In this document: positions 7,832-17,174 of the stretch, in pieces | Layout: each line of letters starts with the position of its first letter | How positions within the stretch are numbered: position 1 is the first letter of the stretch | Position numbers and translations under genes: made by a program | The notes under the pieces: model-generated | What the model was told of the DNA's origin: nothing | Databases searched by the model: none | The model's input: only the letters and a program-made list of their open reading frames with translations | DNA from: Pseudomonadota bacterium | Lineage (GTDB): Bacteria; Pseudomonadota; Gammaproteobacteria; Burkholderiales; Burkholderiaceae_C | DNA length: 42,726 nt | NCBI GenBank assembly: GCA_029780695.1 | Contig: JAKOYD010000104.1 | Span: 1 to 42,726 of the forward strand | Reading direction: 5' to 3'

Positions 7832-9022
7832 TTACCGCTTGTTGCGGATCGGCACGCTCATTTCTTCCGGCTTGATCTCGCGCACCAGCTCAGGCACGCC
7901 CCAGGCGAAGGCAGGATCGGCCTTGATCTTGAAGTGGTACATGCTCTGCATGGCCTGGTGGTCTTCCTTGCGGAAGGTCATCTTGCCCTTGGGCGTGTCG
8001 AAGCTCATGCCTTCCATCGCGTTGATCAGCGTGTTGGCACGCGTGTCGCCATTGGTCTTCTTCAGCGCGGTCACGGCTGCCATCGCGGCGCTGAAGCCGC
8101 CGGCGGTGAAGAAGTCCGGCGGCGTCTTGAATTCCTTGTAGTGCGCCGACACCAGCGCTTCGTTGACCGGGTTCTTGGGGATGCCGAAGTAGTAGTACGT
8201 GGCGCCCTCCATGCCCGGGAAGTTCTTGTACGCGGCCATCGCGGGCAGGATGTTGCCGCCGGTGAACACGTCAATGTCGTAGCGCTTCTTCAGGTCCTGC
8301 GCGGCCAGCGCGTTGAAGGGCGGCGTGCCGCCGGCCCAGATGACCTCGATCGCCTTGCGGCCGGGCTTGCCCTTCAGCACGTCGACCACGCGCTGAATGC
8401 CGGCGGTGAAGTCGGTGGTGTTCTGCGGCAGGTATTCCTCGTGCACGATCTTGGCGTGCTTGAGCGCGTCCTTGAACGCCTTCACGCCGTCGCGGCCAAA
8501 GGCGTAGTCCTGCGCCAGCGTGGCGATGGACACGCCATCCTTGTCCATCGCGGCGGCGTTGCTGATGGCGTCCTGGCTGCTGCTGCGGCCGGTGCGGAAG
8601 ATGTACTTGTTCCACTTGTCGCCGGTGATCGAATCGGCCACGGCGGGCTCGACCAGCAGGATCTTCTTGTATTCCTCGGCCACCGGCAGCATGGCCAGCG
8701 CGACGCCCGACGACGTGGGGCCAATGGCCAGGTCGACCTTGTCGTCGGCATAGGCGGCGGCCAGCAGGCTCTTGCCCAGGTCGGGCTTGCCCTGGTCGTC
8801 TTTTTCAATCACGGTGATCTTCTTGCCGGCCACCGTCATGGTGCCGCCGGTGGCGTAGTTCAGGCCCATCATCAGCCCGGTCTGGGTCTGCTTGCCGTAG
8901 GCCTCCAGCGGGCCGGTCTTGCTGTAGATGTGGGCGATCTTGATCGTGTCCGACTGCGCCAGGGCAGGGGCGCTCGCGGCGGCGGCAAGGGCGGCGACGG
9001 CAATGAGGGTGCGGCGTTGCAT
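7832..9022 (-). CDS. ABC transporter substrate-binding protein (periplasmic, family 6/LivK-like)
   Basis: A 396-residue secreted binding protein. The first ~22 residues (MQRRTLIAVAALAAAASAPALA) are a classical signal peptide with an ALA-Q cleavage site. The mature protein starts SDTIKIAHIYSKTGPLEAYG, typical of the leucine/amide-binding family, and continues with the two-lobe pattern including AIGPTSSGVALAMLPVAEEYKK and FGRDGVKAFKDALK. The ATG at 9022 has AGGAG 7 bases upstream. It is the first gene of the livGFHM-type operon and sits 32 bases or so after a predicted sigma-54 start point. The ligand is unknown; neighbours do not fix it. Confidence 0.9.
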   Translation of the reverse strand: MQRRTLIAVAALAAAASAPALAQSDTIKIAHIYSKTGPLEAYGKQTQTGLMMGLNYATGGTMTVAGKKITVIEKDDQGKPDLGKSLLAAAYADDKVDLAIGPTSSGVALAMLPVAEEYKKILLVEPAVADSITGDKWNKYIFRTGRSSSQDAISNAAAMDKDGVSIATLAQDYAFGRDGVKAFKDALKHAKIVHEEYLPQNTTDFTAGIQRVVDVLKGKPGRKAIEVIWAGGTPPFNALAAQDLKKRYDIDVFTGGNILPAMAAYKNFPGMEGATYYYFGIPKNPVNEALVSAHYKEFKTPPDFFTAGGFSAAMAAVTALKKTNGDTRANTLINAMEGMSFDTPKGKMTFRKEDHQAMQSMYHFKIKADPAFAWGVPELVREIKPEEMSVPIRNKR

Positions 9023-9066
9023 GAGGGGCTCCTGTCGATGCAAATGAAATGAGGACGAACCCATTC

Positions 9067-9083
9067 ATGCAGGAGTTGTGCCA
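9067..9083 (-). promoter_or_regulatory. Candidate sigma-54 (-24/-12) promoter of the liv-type operon
   Basis: On the minus strand the bases read TGGCACAACTCCTGCAT. The invariant GG and GC are exactly 10 bases apart, matching the consensus TGGCAC-N5-TTGCW except one T to C at -12. Transcription would begin near 9055, about 33 bases before the ATG at 9022. The next gene upstream encodes a sigma-54 enhancer-binding protein, which strengthens the call. Confidence 0.65.
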
Positions 9084-9133
9084 GCGCCTAACTCATTGAT
9101 TTTATTGGGCCATGAAAACCGCCTGCATTGAAG

Positions 9134-9174
9134 TGCCTGATAAAAATACATTTTCTATGCATGAAAATCAGGCA
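9134..9174. promoter_or_regulatory. Palindromic candidate upstream activator site
   Basis: TGCCTGAT (9134–9141) and ATCAGGCA (9167–9174) form a perfect 8-base inverted repeat with a 25-base AT-rich spacer. It lies 50–90 bp upstream of the candidate -24/-12 element and between that promoter and the enhancer-binding protein gene, as expected for an activator site. It could also serve autoregulation. Confidence 0.45.
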
Positions 9175-9226
9175 TTTGATTGAATTTCGTTCAGGGTTTG
9201 TCTGTAGGCCCACCCTGGTCTGACGG

Positions 9227-10723
<1,497 letters not shown>

Positions 10724-10784
10724 GCCGCATGGTAATGGCCTGCGCCGATGCCACGCCACTGGCGGGCGGCGGCCACGCGCCCAC

Positions 10785-10815
10785 AAAAAAGCCACTGCGA
10801 TGGCGGTGGCTTTTC
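10785..10815 (-). terminator. Rho-independent terminator of the GlsB-type gene
   Basis: On the minus strand, arms AGCCAC and GTGGCT pair around a GC-rich loop and are followed by a run of six T. It is 17 bp after the stop of the small membrane protein gene. A weaker T-run on the other side could make it bidirectional. Confidence 0.75.
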
Positions 10816-10831
10816 GTCGGGCCGATGGCGC

Positions 10832-11101
10832 TTAGCGCACGCGGCCGCGACGGAACAGGTTGACGATGGCCAGCAGAATCACTGCGCCGACCAGAGACAC
10901 CAGCAACGAAGGCAGCGAAAAGTTGCCGTCATTGATGTTGCCCACGCCCACCATGGGCGAAATCAGCAGGCCGCCCAGGAAGGCGCCGACGATGCCGACC
11001 ACCACGTTCAGGATGACGCCCTGTTGCCCGTCGGTGCGCATCATCAGGCTGGCCAACCAACCCAGAACGCCGCCCACCACCAACCAGATAATGAAATTCA
11101 T
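10832..11101 (-). CDS. GlsB/YeaQ/YmgE-family membrane protein (transglycosylase-associated)
   Basis: An 89-residue membrane protein with three hydrophobic segments: MNFIIWLVVGGVLGWLASLMM, a glycine-rich VILNVVVGIVGAFLGGLLI and SLLVSLVGAVILLAIVNLF, ending in a basic RRGRVR tail. This pattern defines the GlsB/YeaQ/YmgE family, small inner-membrane proteins often raised in general stress; no biochemical function is established. The ATG at 11101 has AGGAG 7 bases upstream; an earlier GTG-type start would add eight unconserved residues. It has its own terminator and is transcribed alone. Confidence 0.9.
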   Translation of the reverse strand: MNFIIWLVVGGVLGWLASLMMRTDGQQGVILNVVVGIVGAFLGGLLISPMVGVGNINDGNFSLPSLLVSLVGAVILLAIVNLFRRGRVR

Positions 11102-11434
11102 GTCGATGCTCCTATGACCACTCAAAATAAGAATATCGGCAAGTGATGGACCTGCCAGCCGCGACGCCGTGTGCCGTCGTGAAGAGATTGTTGGACGAGC
11201 GGCGCGTGCCCCTCGTCGTCCTCATCCGCTCACGTTTGTAGGACTTGGCGAGCGTGCGTTGACGGTGATGGCGGGCGGGGCGTGGCACGAAGATGCGGCA
11301 CGTGGCGCGTCATGGCGTCGAGATGTTTGCGGCGTCGACGTGCGATGGCACGGCAGAATCGCGTCTGACCGGCGGCGCCCGCCTCTCGGGCGCACGCTGT
11401 CCCACCACGAGCTTGTCAGTCCACTTTTCGCACC
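11102..11434. other. 333-bp intergenic region with no gene
   Basis: This is the divergent promoter region between the GlsB-type gene and a solute-binding protein gene. Direct near-repeats of CGTGGCACG/CGGCACGTGGCGCG occur around 11280–11312, and a GC-rich hairpin around 11190–11222 can be drawn. I see no convincing coding frame and no confident promoter. Confidence 0.5.
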
Positions 11435-12175
11435 ATGAACACCACTCCCGCCATCGTCCAGGCCTTTGCGCCCACCGGCACGCTGCGTGCGTCCATCAAC
11501 CTCGGCAACCCCATCCTGGCCAACCGCGATGCGGCCAGCGGCCAGCCCTTCGGCGTGTCGATCGACCTGGCCAACGGGCTGGCGCAGGCGCTGGGCGTGC
11601 CGATCGAGCTGGTGGTGTTCGACGCCGCCGGCAAGTCGGTCGAAGCCGTCGAGCAGGGGCGCGCCGACATCGGCTTCTTCGCCATCGATCCCAAGCGCGG
11701 CGAGCACATCGCCTTTACCGCGCCCTATGTGCTGATCGAAGGCAGCTACATGGTGCCGCAGGCGTCGCCGCTGCAAGCCAACGACGAGGTCGACCGCGCC
11801 GGCACGCGCGTGGTGGTGGGCAAGGGCAGCGCGTACGACCTGTTCCTGACCCGTGAACTGAAGGCAGCCGACATCGTGCGCGCGCCGACCTCGCCCGCCG
11901 TGGTCGACGTGTTTGTAGAGCAGAAGGCCGAAGTCGCCGCCGGCGTGCGCCAGCAGCTGGAATCGGACCTGGCGCGCTTTCCCGGCCACCGCCTGCTGCC
12001 CGGCCGCTTCATGATGATCCAGCAGGCCATGGGCGTGGGCAAGGCGCGCGGGGCCGACGCGGCCGCGTATCTGGCGGCGTATGTCGAGCGGCAGAAAGCC
12101 AGCGGCTTCGTCGCCGATGCCCTGCAGCGCCACGGCATCCAGGGTGCATCCGTCGCGCCCGCCGCCGGGGGCTGA
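11435..12175 (+). CDS. Family-3 solute-binding protein, no signal peptide
   Basis: A 246-residue protein of the amino-acid-type periplasmic binding protein fold (SBP family 3). Visible segments are TGTLRASINLGNPILAN, FGVSIDLANGLAQALGVPIELVVFDAAGKSVEAV, ADIGFFAIDPKRGEHIAFTAPYVLIEGSYMV and GKGSAYDLFLTRELK. It starts MNTTPAIVQAFAPTG with no hydrophobic leader, so it appears cytosolic. No permease or ATPase gene is adjacent. In this form it may act as an intracellular binding or sensor protein, or it may resemble the PheC/cyclohexadienyl dehydratase-like branch of the fold; the sequence does not settle this. Confidence 0.82.
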   Translation: MNTTPAIVQAFAPTGTLRASINLGNPILANRDAASGQPFGVSIDLANGLAQALGVPIELVVFDAAGKSVEAVEQGRADIGFFAIDPKRGEHIAFTAPYVLIEGSYMVPQASPLQANDEVDRAGTRVVVGKGSAYDLFLTRELKAADIVRAPTSPAVVDVFVEQKAEVAAGVRQQLESDLARFPGHRLLPGRFMMIQQAMGVGKARGADAAAYLAAYVERQKASGFVADALQRHGIQGASVAPAAGG

Positions 12176-12330
12176 GGCAAGGTCCGCCTGCGGCGGCGCG
12201 CTTTACCCATGCCGCTGGTGTGGTCCCGGAAGGCGGGCACACGGGGCTTTTCTGGGCGGCGCTTGTGGACAAGGTGAGCCGCCGCTGCGCCGATATGAAG
12301 CGCCGTGGCAAAGCCGCCGAATGCGTCTGA

Positions 12331-12376
12331 TTTGATAGCTGTCAACGCAATCCCGGTAAGCGCAGAAGGCCAAAAT
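12331..12376 (+). repeat. ATAGCT-type dispersed repeat, copy 2
   Basis: TTTGATAGCTGTCAACGC followed by GGTAAGCGCAGAAGGCCAAAA is close to the family consensus as I infer it from the copies in this window. It lies upstream of the DUF2239 gene's operator. Confidence 0.7.
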
Positions 12377-12416
12377 CGATGGATTTTTGGCCAGGTCGGT
12401 CTTCGACGCTCGATTC

Positions 12417-12455
12417 AATATTACCTTGGTAATTTAATTTATACATGGTAATATT
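12417..12455. promoter_or_regulatory. AT-rich nested palindromic operator upstream of DUF2239 gene
   Basis: Outer arms AATATTACC (12417–12425) and GGTAATATT (12447–12455) are a perfect 9-base inverted repeat. Inside, TTACCTTGGTAA (12421–12432) is itself a perfect palindrome and ATACATGGTAAT is a second, weaker one about 19 bp (two helical turns) away. This low-GC patch in a GC-rich background, 33–71 bp before the ATG, looks like paired operator sites for a dimeric regulator and probably overlaps the promoter. Confidence 0.6.
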
Positions 12456-12487
12456 TGAGCTTGAACGTCAAGACCGCAGCGAACACC

Positions 12488-13123
12488 ATGACCCCGACAG
12501 TCTCCTCCGCCGGCGCACCGGCGCCATCCTTCACCGCGTTCGCCGGCATGCAGCGCGTCGCCAGCGGCAGCCTGCAGGCCGTGGCGCAGGCGTTGGCGCC
12601 GTGGCATGGCCGGCCTGACACACTGCTGTTGTTCGACGACCGCAGCGGGGCGCCGGTCGATGTGCCGCCCCCGACCGGCAACGCCGCCGCGCTGGCGCAA
12701 TGGCTGCAGGCATTGCAGCCCGATGCGGCGCAGGACGAAGCGCCATCGACCGACGAAGCGCCCGCACGCCGGGGCGTGGGCCGGCCGCGCCTGGGCGTGG
12801 TGGCGCGCGAGGTGACGCTGCTGCCGCGCCACTGGGACTGGCTGGCCGCGCAGCCCGGCGGGGCGTCGGCCGCGCTGCGCCGGTTGGTCGATGCGGCGCG
12901 CCAGCAAGGCGCCGAGCGCGACACCCGCCGACTGGCACGCGAGCGCGCCTACCGCTTCATGAGCGGCATCGCCAGCCATTTGCCCGAGTTCGAGGAAGCG
13001 GCGCGCGCGCTGTTCGCGGCACACCCCGGCGCCTTTGACGCCCGCATCGACGCCTGGCCGCCCGACGTGCGCGCCCATCTGCGCTGGCTGGCGCGCGACG
13101 CGTTTGAAGCCGCCCCGGGCTGA
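12488..13123 (+). CDS. DUF2239 family protein
   Basis: A 211-residue protein of the DUF2239 family, whose function is unknown. The conserved blocks are SFTAFAGMQRVASGSLQAVAQAL at the N-terminus, LLLFDDRSGAPVDV, the core GRPRLGVVAREVTLLPRHWDWLAAQPGGASAALRRLVD, and YRFMSGIASHLPEFEEAARALFA. The central block with a basic GRPRLG start resembles a DNA-binding segment, but that is inference. The ATG at 12488 was preferred to a TTG at 12455 because the latter would overlap the operator. It has its own strongly marked palindromic control region, which suggests tight regulation. No regulator gene is adjacent. Confidence 0.88.
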   Translation: MTPTVSSAGAPAPSFTAFAGMQRVASGSLQAVAQALAPWHGRPDTLLLFDDRSGAPVDVPPPTGNAAALAQWLQALQPDAAQDEAPSTDEAPARRGVGRPRLGVVAREVTLLPRHWDWLAAQPGGASAALRRLVDAARQQGAERDTRRLARERAYRFMSGIASHLPEFEEAARALFAAHPGAFDARIDAWPPDVRAHLRWLARDAFEAAPG

Positions 13124-13261
13124 TCGGCCAAACCGGCTTCCTTGATCTCATGAAAGCCGCCCGCGCGGCCGTTTCACGCTGCGGCTAGCGCCTTGCGCAC
13201 CCCCGCATCGCCTGGACGCGCGACGCCCGACGCGCCGCCGCCCCCACAATCCCCCTTCACC

Positions 13262-14632
13262 ATGAACAAAGCTTTGCCTGGCGCCGCCGCCCGCCGCCCC
13301 CTGTGGCGCATCTACCTGGTCTTTCTGGGGCCGATGGTGTTGGCCAACATCCTGCAGTCGTTGTCGGGCAGCATCAACGCGGTCTACATCGGCCAGATGC
13401 TGGGCACGCACGCGCTGGCGGCGGTGGCGGGCATGTTTCCCATCGTGTTTTTCTTCATCGCGCTGATCATTGGCGTGGGGGCGGGCGCCTCGGTGCTGAT
13501 CGGGCAGGCCTGGGGCGCGCGCGAGCCGGGCAAGGTGAAGGCCATTGCCGGCACGGCGCTGGCACTGGGCGGCCTGATCGGCGTGAGCGCCGCCGTGCTG
13601 GGCGAGCTGTTTGCGCGGCCGGCGCTGCAGGCGCTGGGCACCGCACCCGAAGTGCTGGGCGACGCCGTGGCCTACGCCCGCGTGATGATGCTGACCATGC
13701 CGCTGCTGCTGGTGTTCATCCTGTACACCCAGTTGCTGCGCGGCGTGGGCGACACGCTGACGCCGCTGTACGCGCTGCTGATTTCCACCGGCATGGGGCT
13801 GGCGTTGACGCCGGCGCTCATCCGCGGCTGGGGCGGGCTGCCGCAGCTGGGCGTGGTGAGCGCGGCGGTGGCCGGCTTCGTGTCCACGGGCGTGGCGCTG
13901 ACCTTCCTGGTGCTGTATCTGCGGCGCAAGCGCCACCCGCTGGCGCCCGACGCGGCGCTGCAGCGCGCGCTGTGGATCGACCCCGCGCTGCTCAAAAGCG
14001 TGCTGCGCATAGGCGTGCCGACGGGCGTGCAGATGGTCACCATCTCGCTGGCCGAGCTGGCCATCCTGGGCCTGGTCAACCGCTACGGCGCCGACGCCAC
14101 GGCCGCCTACGGCGCGGTGAACCAGATCGTCAACTACGTGCAGTTTCCGGCGCTGTCGATCGCCATCACGGCATCCATCCTGGGCGCGCAATTCATCGGC
14201 GCCGGGCAGGCCGAGCGGCTGGGCGCCATCGTGCACACGGGGCTGCTGCTGAACGTGCTGCTGACGGGCGCGCTGGTGCTGGCGGGCTACCTACTGGCGC
14301 CATGGCTGCTGGGCTTCTTCCTGACCGACGAGCCCGTGCGCCGCATGGCCGAGGGGCTGCTGCATCTGATGCTGTGGAGCTCGGTGGTGTTCGGCATGCA
14401 GGCCGTGATTGCCGGCGTCATGCGCGCCAGCGGCACGGTGATGGTGCCCGTGGCCATTTCGGTGGGCTGCATCCTGCTGGTGCAGTTGCCGGCGGCGCAT
14501 GTCTTGAGCGCGCGCTACGGCCTGGACGGCGTGTGGATGGGCTACCCGGTGGTGTTCTGCACCATGCTGCTGCTGCAGAGCGCCTTCTACTGGCTGGTGT
14601 GGCGCCACAAGAAGATCGAGCGGCTGGTCTGA
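13262..14632 (+). CDS. MATE family multidrug/sodium exporter
   Basis: A 456-residue transporter with the twelve-helix MATE pattern in two halves. The first half has LVFLGPMVLANILQSLSGSINAVYIGQMLGTHALAAVAG, the second VLRIGVPTGVQMVTISLAELAILGLVNRYGADATAAYGAVNQI. These are the paired repeat-start motifs of the family. Such proteins expel cationic drugs or metabolites using Na+ or H+ gradients; the substrate is unknown. The ATG at 13262 (MNKALPG) is chosen because the upstream in-frame residues are proline-rich and not membrane-like. It is monocistronic and followed by repeats. Confidence 0.94.
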   Translation: MNKALPGAAARRPLWRIYLVFLGPMVLANILQSLSGSINAVYIGQMLGTHALAAVAGMFPIVFFFIALIIGVGAGASVLIGQAWGAREPGKVKAIAGTALALGGLIGVSAAVLGELFARPALQALGTAPEVLGDAVAYARVMMLTMPLLLVFILYTQLLRGVGDTLTPLYALLISTGMGLALTPALIRGWGGLPQLGVVSAAVAGFVSTGVALTFLVLYLRRKRHPLAPDAALQRALWIDPALLKSVLRIGVPTGVQMVTISLAELAILGLVNRYGADATAAYGAVNQIVNYVQFPALSIAITASILGAQFIGAGQAERLGAIVHTGLLLNVLLTGALVLAGYLLAPWLLGFFLTDEPVRRMAEGLLHLMLWSSVVFGMQAVIAGVMRASGTVMVPVAISVGCILLVQLPAAHVLSARYGLDGVWMGYPVVFCTMLLLQSAFYWLVWRHKKIERLV

Positions 14633-14643
14633 CGCAGGGCCAA

Positions 14644-14694
14644 TACTATTAAAAATGTAGCTTCTTGCGCTGGATGGATAAGCGCTGGCGGCTT
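14644..14694 (+). repeat. ATAGCT-type dispersed repeat, copy 3
   Basis: TACTATTAAAAATGTAGCTT then CTTGCGCTGGATGGATAAGC and GCTGGCGGC: a well-preserved member directly downstream of the MATE gene. Confidence 0.75.
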
Positions 14695-14709
14695 ATTTAA
14701 AACAAAAAA

Positions 14710-14818
14710 CCGGACGCAGAGGACGCAGAGGTTTCGCAGAGGACGCCAAAAAATTCAAAGCCAGGCTTTGGTCTTTCTTTTGCGTCCTTCGCGAACCTTT
14801 CGCGTCCTTCGCGTCCGG
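14710..14818. repeat. ~100-bp palindromic repeat (GGACGC family), copy 3
   Basis: Outer arms CCGGACGC and GCGTCCGG match perfectly. Inner boxes differ between arms (GCAGAGGACGC on the left, GCGTCCTTCGCGTCC on the right), so the stem has mismatches. It lies between the convergent MATE and tctA genes. Confidence 0.75.
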
Positions 14819-14839
14819 CGGTTTGAAGCCAGTCCGAAA

Positions 14840-16339
14840 TCAGACCGCGCGCCGCCCCGAATACCAGCGCATCAGGCGCGGCAGCAGCAGCACGGTGGCG
14901 ATCACCACGATCAGGAACACCGACACCGGGCGGTCGATGAACACCGTCCACTTGCCTTCGCCGATCGACATGGCGTTGCGCAGCTGCGCCTCGGCCAGAG
15001 GCCCCAGGATCATGCCCACCACGACCGGCGCGGTCGGGAAGTCGAAGCGGCGCATCACCACCCCCACGGCGCCGATCACGTACAGCAGGAACAGGTCGAA
15101 GCTGCTCTGCCGCATGCCGTAGGCGCCCACGGTGGCGAAGATCAGGATGCCGGCGTACAGCTGCGGCTTCGGAATCTTCAGCAGCTTGACCCACAGGCCC
15201 ACCATCGGCAGGTTCAGGATCAGCAGCATCACGTTGCCGATGTACAGCGACGCGATCAGCGCCCACACCAGCGCGGCCGACGTCGCAAACAGCTGCGGCC
15301 CGGGCTGGATGCCGTAGTTCTGGAACGCGCCCAGCAGGATGGCGGTGGTGTTGCTGGTGGGGATGCCCAGCGTCAGCAGCGGGATCAGCGCCGTCGTCAC
15401 CGTGGCGTTGTTGGCCGCCTCGGGGCCGGCCACGCCTTCGATGGCGCCCGCGGTGCCGAACTCGGCCTTGTCCTCGCCCTTGGCCAGCTTCTTCTCGGTG
15501 GCATAGGACAGGAAGGTCGGGATCTCGGTGCCGCCGGCCGGAATGCAGCCGAACGGCGCGCCAATGGCCGAGCCGCGCAGCCACGCCGGCACGCTGCGGC
15601 GCCAGTCGCGCGCGCTCATGTGCACGCGCGTCAGCTTGTTCTGTGTCTCCACCACGCGGCCCTCGAACAGCACCGCGTGCAGCACCTCGGCCACGGCGAA
15701 CAGGCCCACGGCCACCAGCACGATCTCGATGCCGTCCAGGAACTCAGCCTTGCCGCCGGTGTAGCGCGGCTGGCCGCTGATCTGGTCCATGCCGATCAGG
15801 CCCACGGCCAGGCCGATGAACAGCGCCGTCAGGCCGCGTACCGTGCTCTTGCCCAGCACCGCGCTGACGGTGGTGAAGGCCAGCACCATCAGCAGGAAGT
15901 ATTCGGGCGGGCCGAGCTTGACCGCATAGTCGGCCACCACCGGCGCGAACAGCGTCACCACCACGGTGGCGATGCTGCCCGCCACGAAGGAGCCGATGGC
16001 CGCCGTAGCCAGCGCCGCGCCGGCGCGCCCGCTCTTGGCCATCTTGTTGCCTTCCATCGCCGTCACCATGCTGGCGGTTTCGCCCGGCGTGTTGAGCAGG
16101 ATGGAGGTGGTCGAGCCACCGTACATCGCACCGTAGTAGATGCCGGCAAAGAAGATCATCGAGGCGGTGATGTCCACCTTGGCGGTGATCGGCAGCAGCA
16201 TGGCCACCGTGGTGGCCGGGCCGATGCCGGGCAGCACGCCCACGGCGGTGCCTAAAGCGCAGCCGAACAGCGCCCACAGCAGGTTGGTCACGGTCATCGC
16301 CGTGCCAAAGCCCTGCATCAGAAGGTTGACGGTATCCAT
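14840..16339 (-). CDS. tctA: Tripartite tricarboxylate transporter, large permease TctA
   Basis: A 499-residue membrane protein with about twelve helices, the large permease of the TTT family. It is identified by [47 protein letters not shown], and the inverted-repeat counterpart [21 protein letters not shown] with [29 protein letters not shown]. Together with TctB and the binding protein TctC it imports tri- or dicarboxylates with the cation gradient. The ATG at 16339 has GGAGG 6 bases upstream and follows tctB after 13 bp. The real substrate of a given TTT system can differ from citrate. Confidence 0.95.
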   Translation of the reverse strand: MDTVNLLMQGFGTAMTVTNLLWALFGCALGTAVGVLPGIGPATTVAMLLPITAKVDITASMIFFAGIYYGAMYGGSTTSILLNTPGETASMVTAMEGNKMAKSGRAGAALATAAIGSFVAGSIATVVVTLFAPVVADYAVKLGPPEYFLLMVLAFTTVSAVLGKSTVRGLTALFIGLAVGLIGMDQISGQPRYTGGKAEFLDGIEIVLVAVGLFAVAEVLHAVLFEGRVVETQNKLTRVHMSARDWRRSVPAWLRGSAIGAPFGCIPAGGTEIPTFLSYATEKKLAKGEDKAEFGTAGAIEGVAGPEAANNATVTTALIPLLTLGIPTSNTTAILLGAFQNYGIQPGPQLFATSAALVWALIASLYIGNVMLLILNLPMVGLWVKLLKIPKPQLYAGILIFATVGAYGMRQSSFDLFLLYVIGAVGVVMRRFDFPTAPVVVGMILGPLAEAQLRNAMSIGEGKWTVFIDRPVSVFLIVVIATVLLLPRLMRWYSGRRAV

Positions 16340-16352
16340 GTCGAGCCTCCGA

Positions 16353-16913
16353 TCAGAGCCAGCCGGTGGTGGTGAGGCCCGGCAGATTGATCGCCAGGAA
16401 TTGAGTGAACAGCCAGTACACCGGCGCGGCAATCGCCACGCCGGTCAGCACGTCGGTGATCCAGGTGTCGTGCGGCTTGCCGTAGGCGCGCTTGAGGCCC
16501 TGCACCGCCAGCACGTAGGCCAGCGCGCAGCTCAGGATGAAGCCCATGTGCTCGATCAGCGCCGCGTTCAGCAGCAGGCCAGCCGACACCCACACAAAGT
16601 GAATCCAGTCCGGATGCTCGTCGCCGGCCACGTCTTCCATGTCGCGGTAACCGCCGGTGCGCGAATGCCACAGCAGCACGCCGCCGCACAGCATGAGCGC
16701 CAGCGACACCACCCACGGCAGGAAGTTGGCGCCCACGCCGCCGTAGCCGGCTTCGGACGGAATGCCGATGGCGCCCAGCGCCATGGCCGCGCCCACCGCG
16801 AAGATGGCCACGCTGACCAGCGTTTCCCACAGCAGCGTCTTGCGCGAGGGCTGCGCGGGCGCTGGGTGGTCTGGCCGCAGGTCGAGCGGGATGTTGGGTT
16901 GCGGACTGCTCAT
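16353..16913 (-). CDS. tctB: Tripartite tricarboxylate transporter, small permease TctB
   Basis: A 186-residue protein with a Pro-rich cytosolic N-terminus of about 28 residues and four hydrophobic segments (LVSVAIFAVGAAMALGAIGI, FLPWVVSLALMLCGGVLLW, FVWVSAGLLLNAALIEHMGFILSCALAYVLAV, GVAIAAPVYWLFTQFLAINLPG). This size and layout, directly before tctA, identify the poorly conserved small subunit. The ATG at 16913 has a GGAGGAGG tract upstream. A 261-bp gap with a hairpin element and an ATAGCT repeat separates it from tctC. Confidence 0.92.
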   Translation of the reverse strand: MSSPQPNIPLDLRPDHPAPAQPSRKTLLWETLVSVAIFAVGAAMALGAIGIPSEAGYGGVGANFLPWVVSLALMLCGGVLLWHSRTGGYRDMEDVAGDEHPDWIHFVWVSAGLLLNAALIEHMGFILSCALAYVLAVQGLKRAYGKPHDTWITDVLTGVAIAAPVYWLFTQFLAINLPGLTTTGWL

Positions 16914-16961
16914 GCTTGCCTCCTCCGCTCGCGTGGCCGATCAAGTCAACGGCCAGCGAGC

Positions 16962-17015
16962 TACCTTATTCATAGCTGCAGGCCCTTGTACAGCAACAGC
17001 CTGAAACCAACTTTT
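16962..17015 (+). repeat. ATAGCT-type dispersed repeat, copy 4 (diverged)
   Basis: CATAGCTGCAGGCCCTTGTA followed by CAGCCTGAAACCAACTTTTG keeps the order of family boxes but is diverged. It lies in the tctC–tctB gap. Confidence 0.5.
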
Positions 17016-17106
17016 GCAAAATGGGACCTGCTGGAGCAGGTCAGATGCAGCGGTGCATCTCCTGATCGAATGGCCGCGGAGCAGGCCATGCCAGCGACCG
17101 CCCGAG

Positions 17107-17174
17107 CCGGGGTTCCCCCGGCGACCCGCGGTGTCCCCCTTTCAGGGGGAAGGCGCCGCAGGCGACTCAGGGGG
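17107..17174. repeat. Double-hairpin 3'-end element after tctC
   Basis: TCCCCCTTTCAGGGGGA (17134–17150) and a GGCGCCGCAGGCGAC stem lie immediately beyond the tctC stop; the element's CTCAGGGGG runs straight into TTA, the reverse complement of the TAA stop. It corresponds to the elements after the liv-type binding protein and ppiA. Confidence 0.65.

Noticed and set aside
11282..11300. TGGCACGAAGATGC resembling a sigma-54 promoter before the solute-binding protein gene
   Set aside because: Only 9 bases separate GG and GC instead of 10, and there is no activator gene beside it.
13146..13186. Short frame and GC-rich dyad between the DUF2239 and MATE genes as a gene or terminator
   Set aside because: Only about a dozen codons, no ribosome binding site, and the stem has no T-run.
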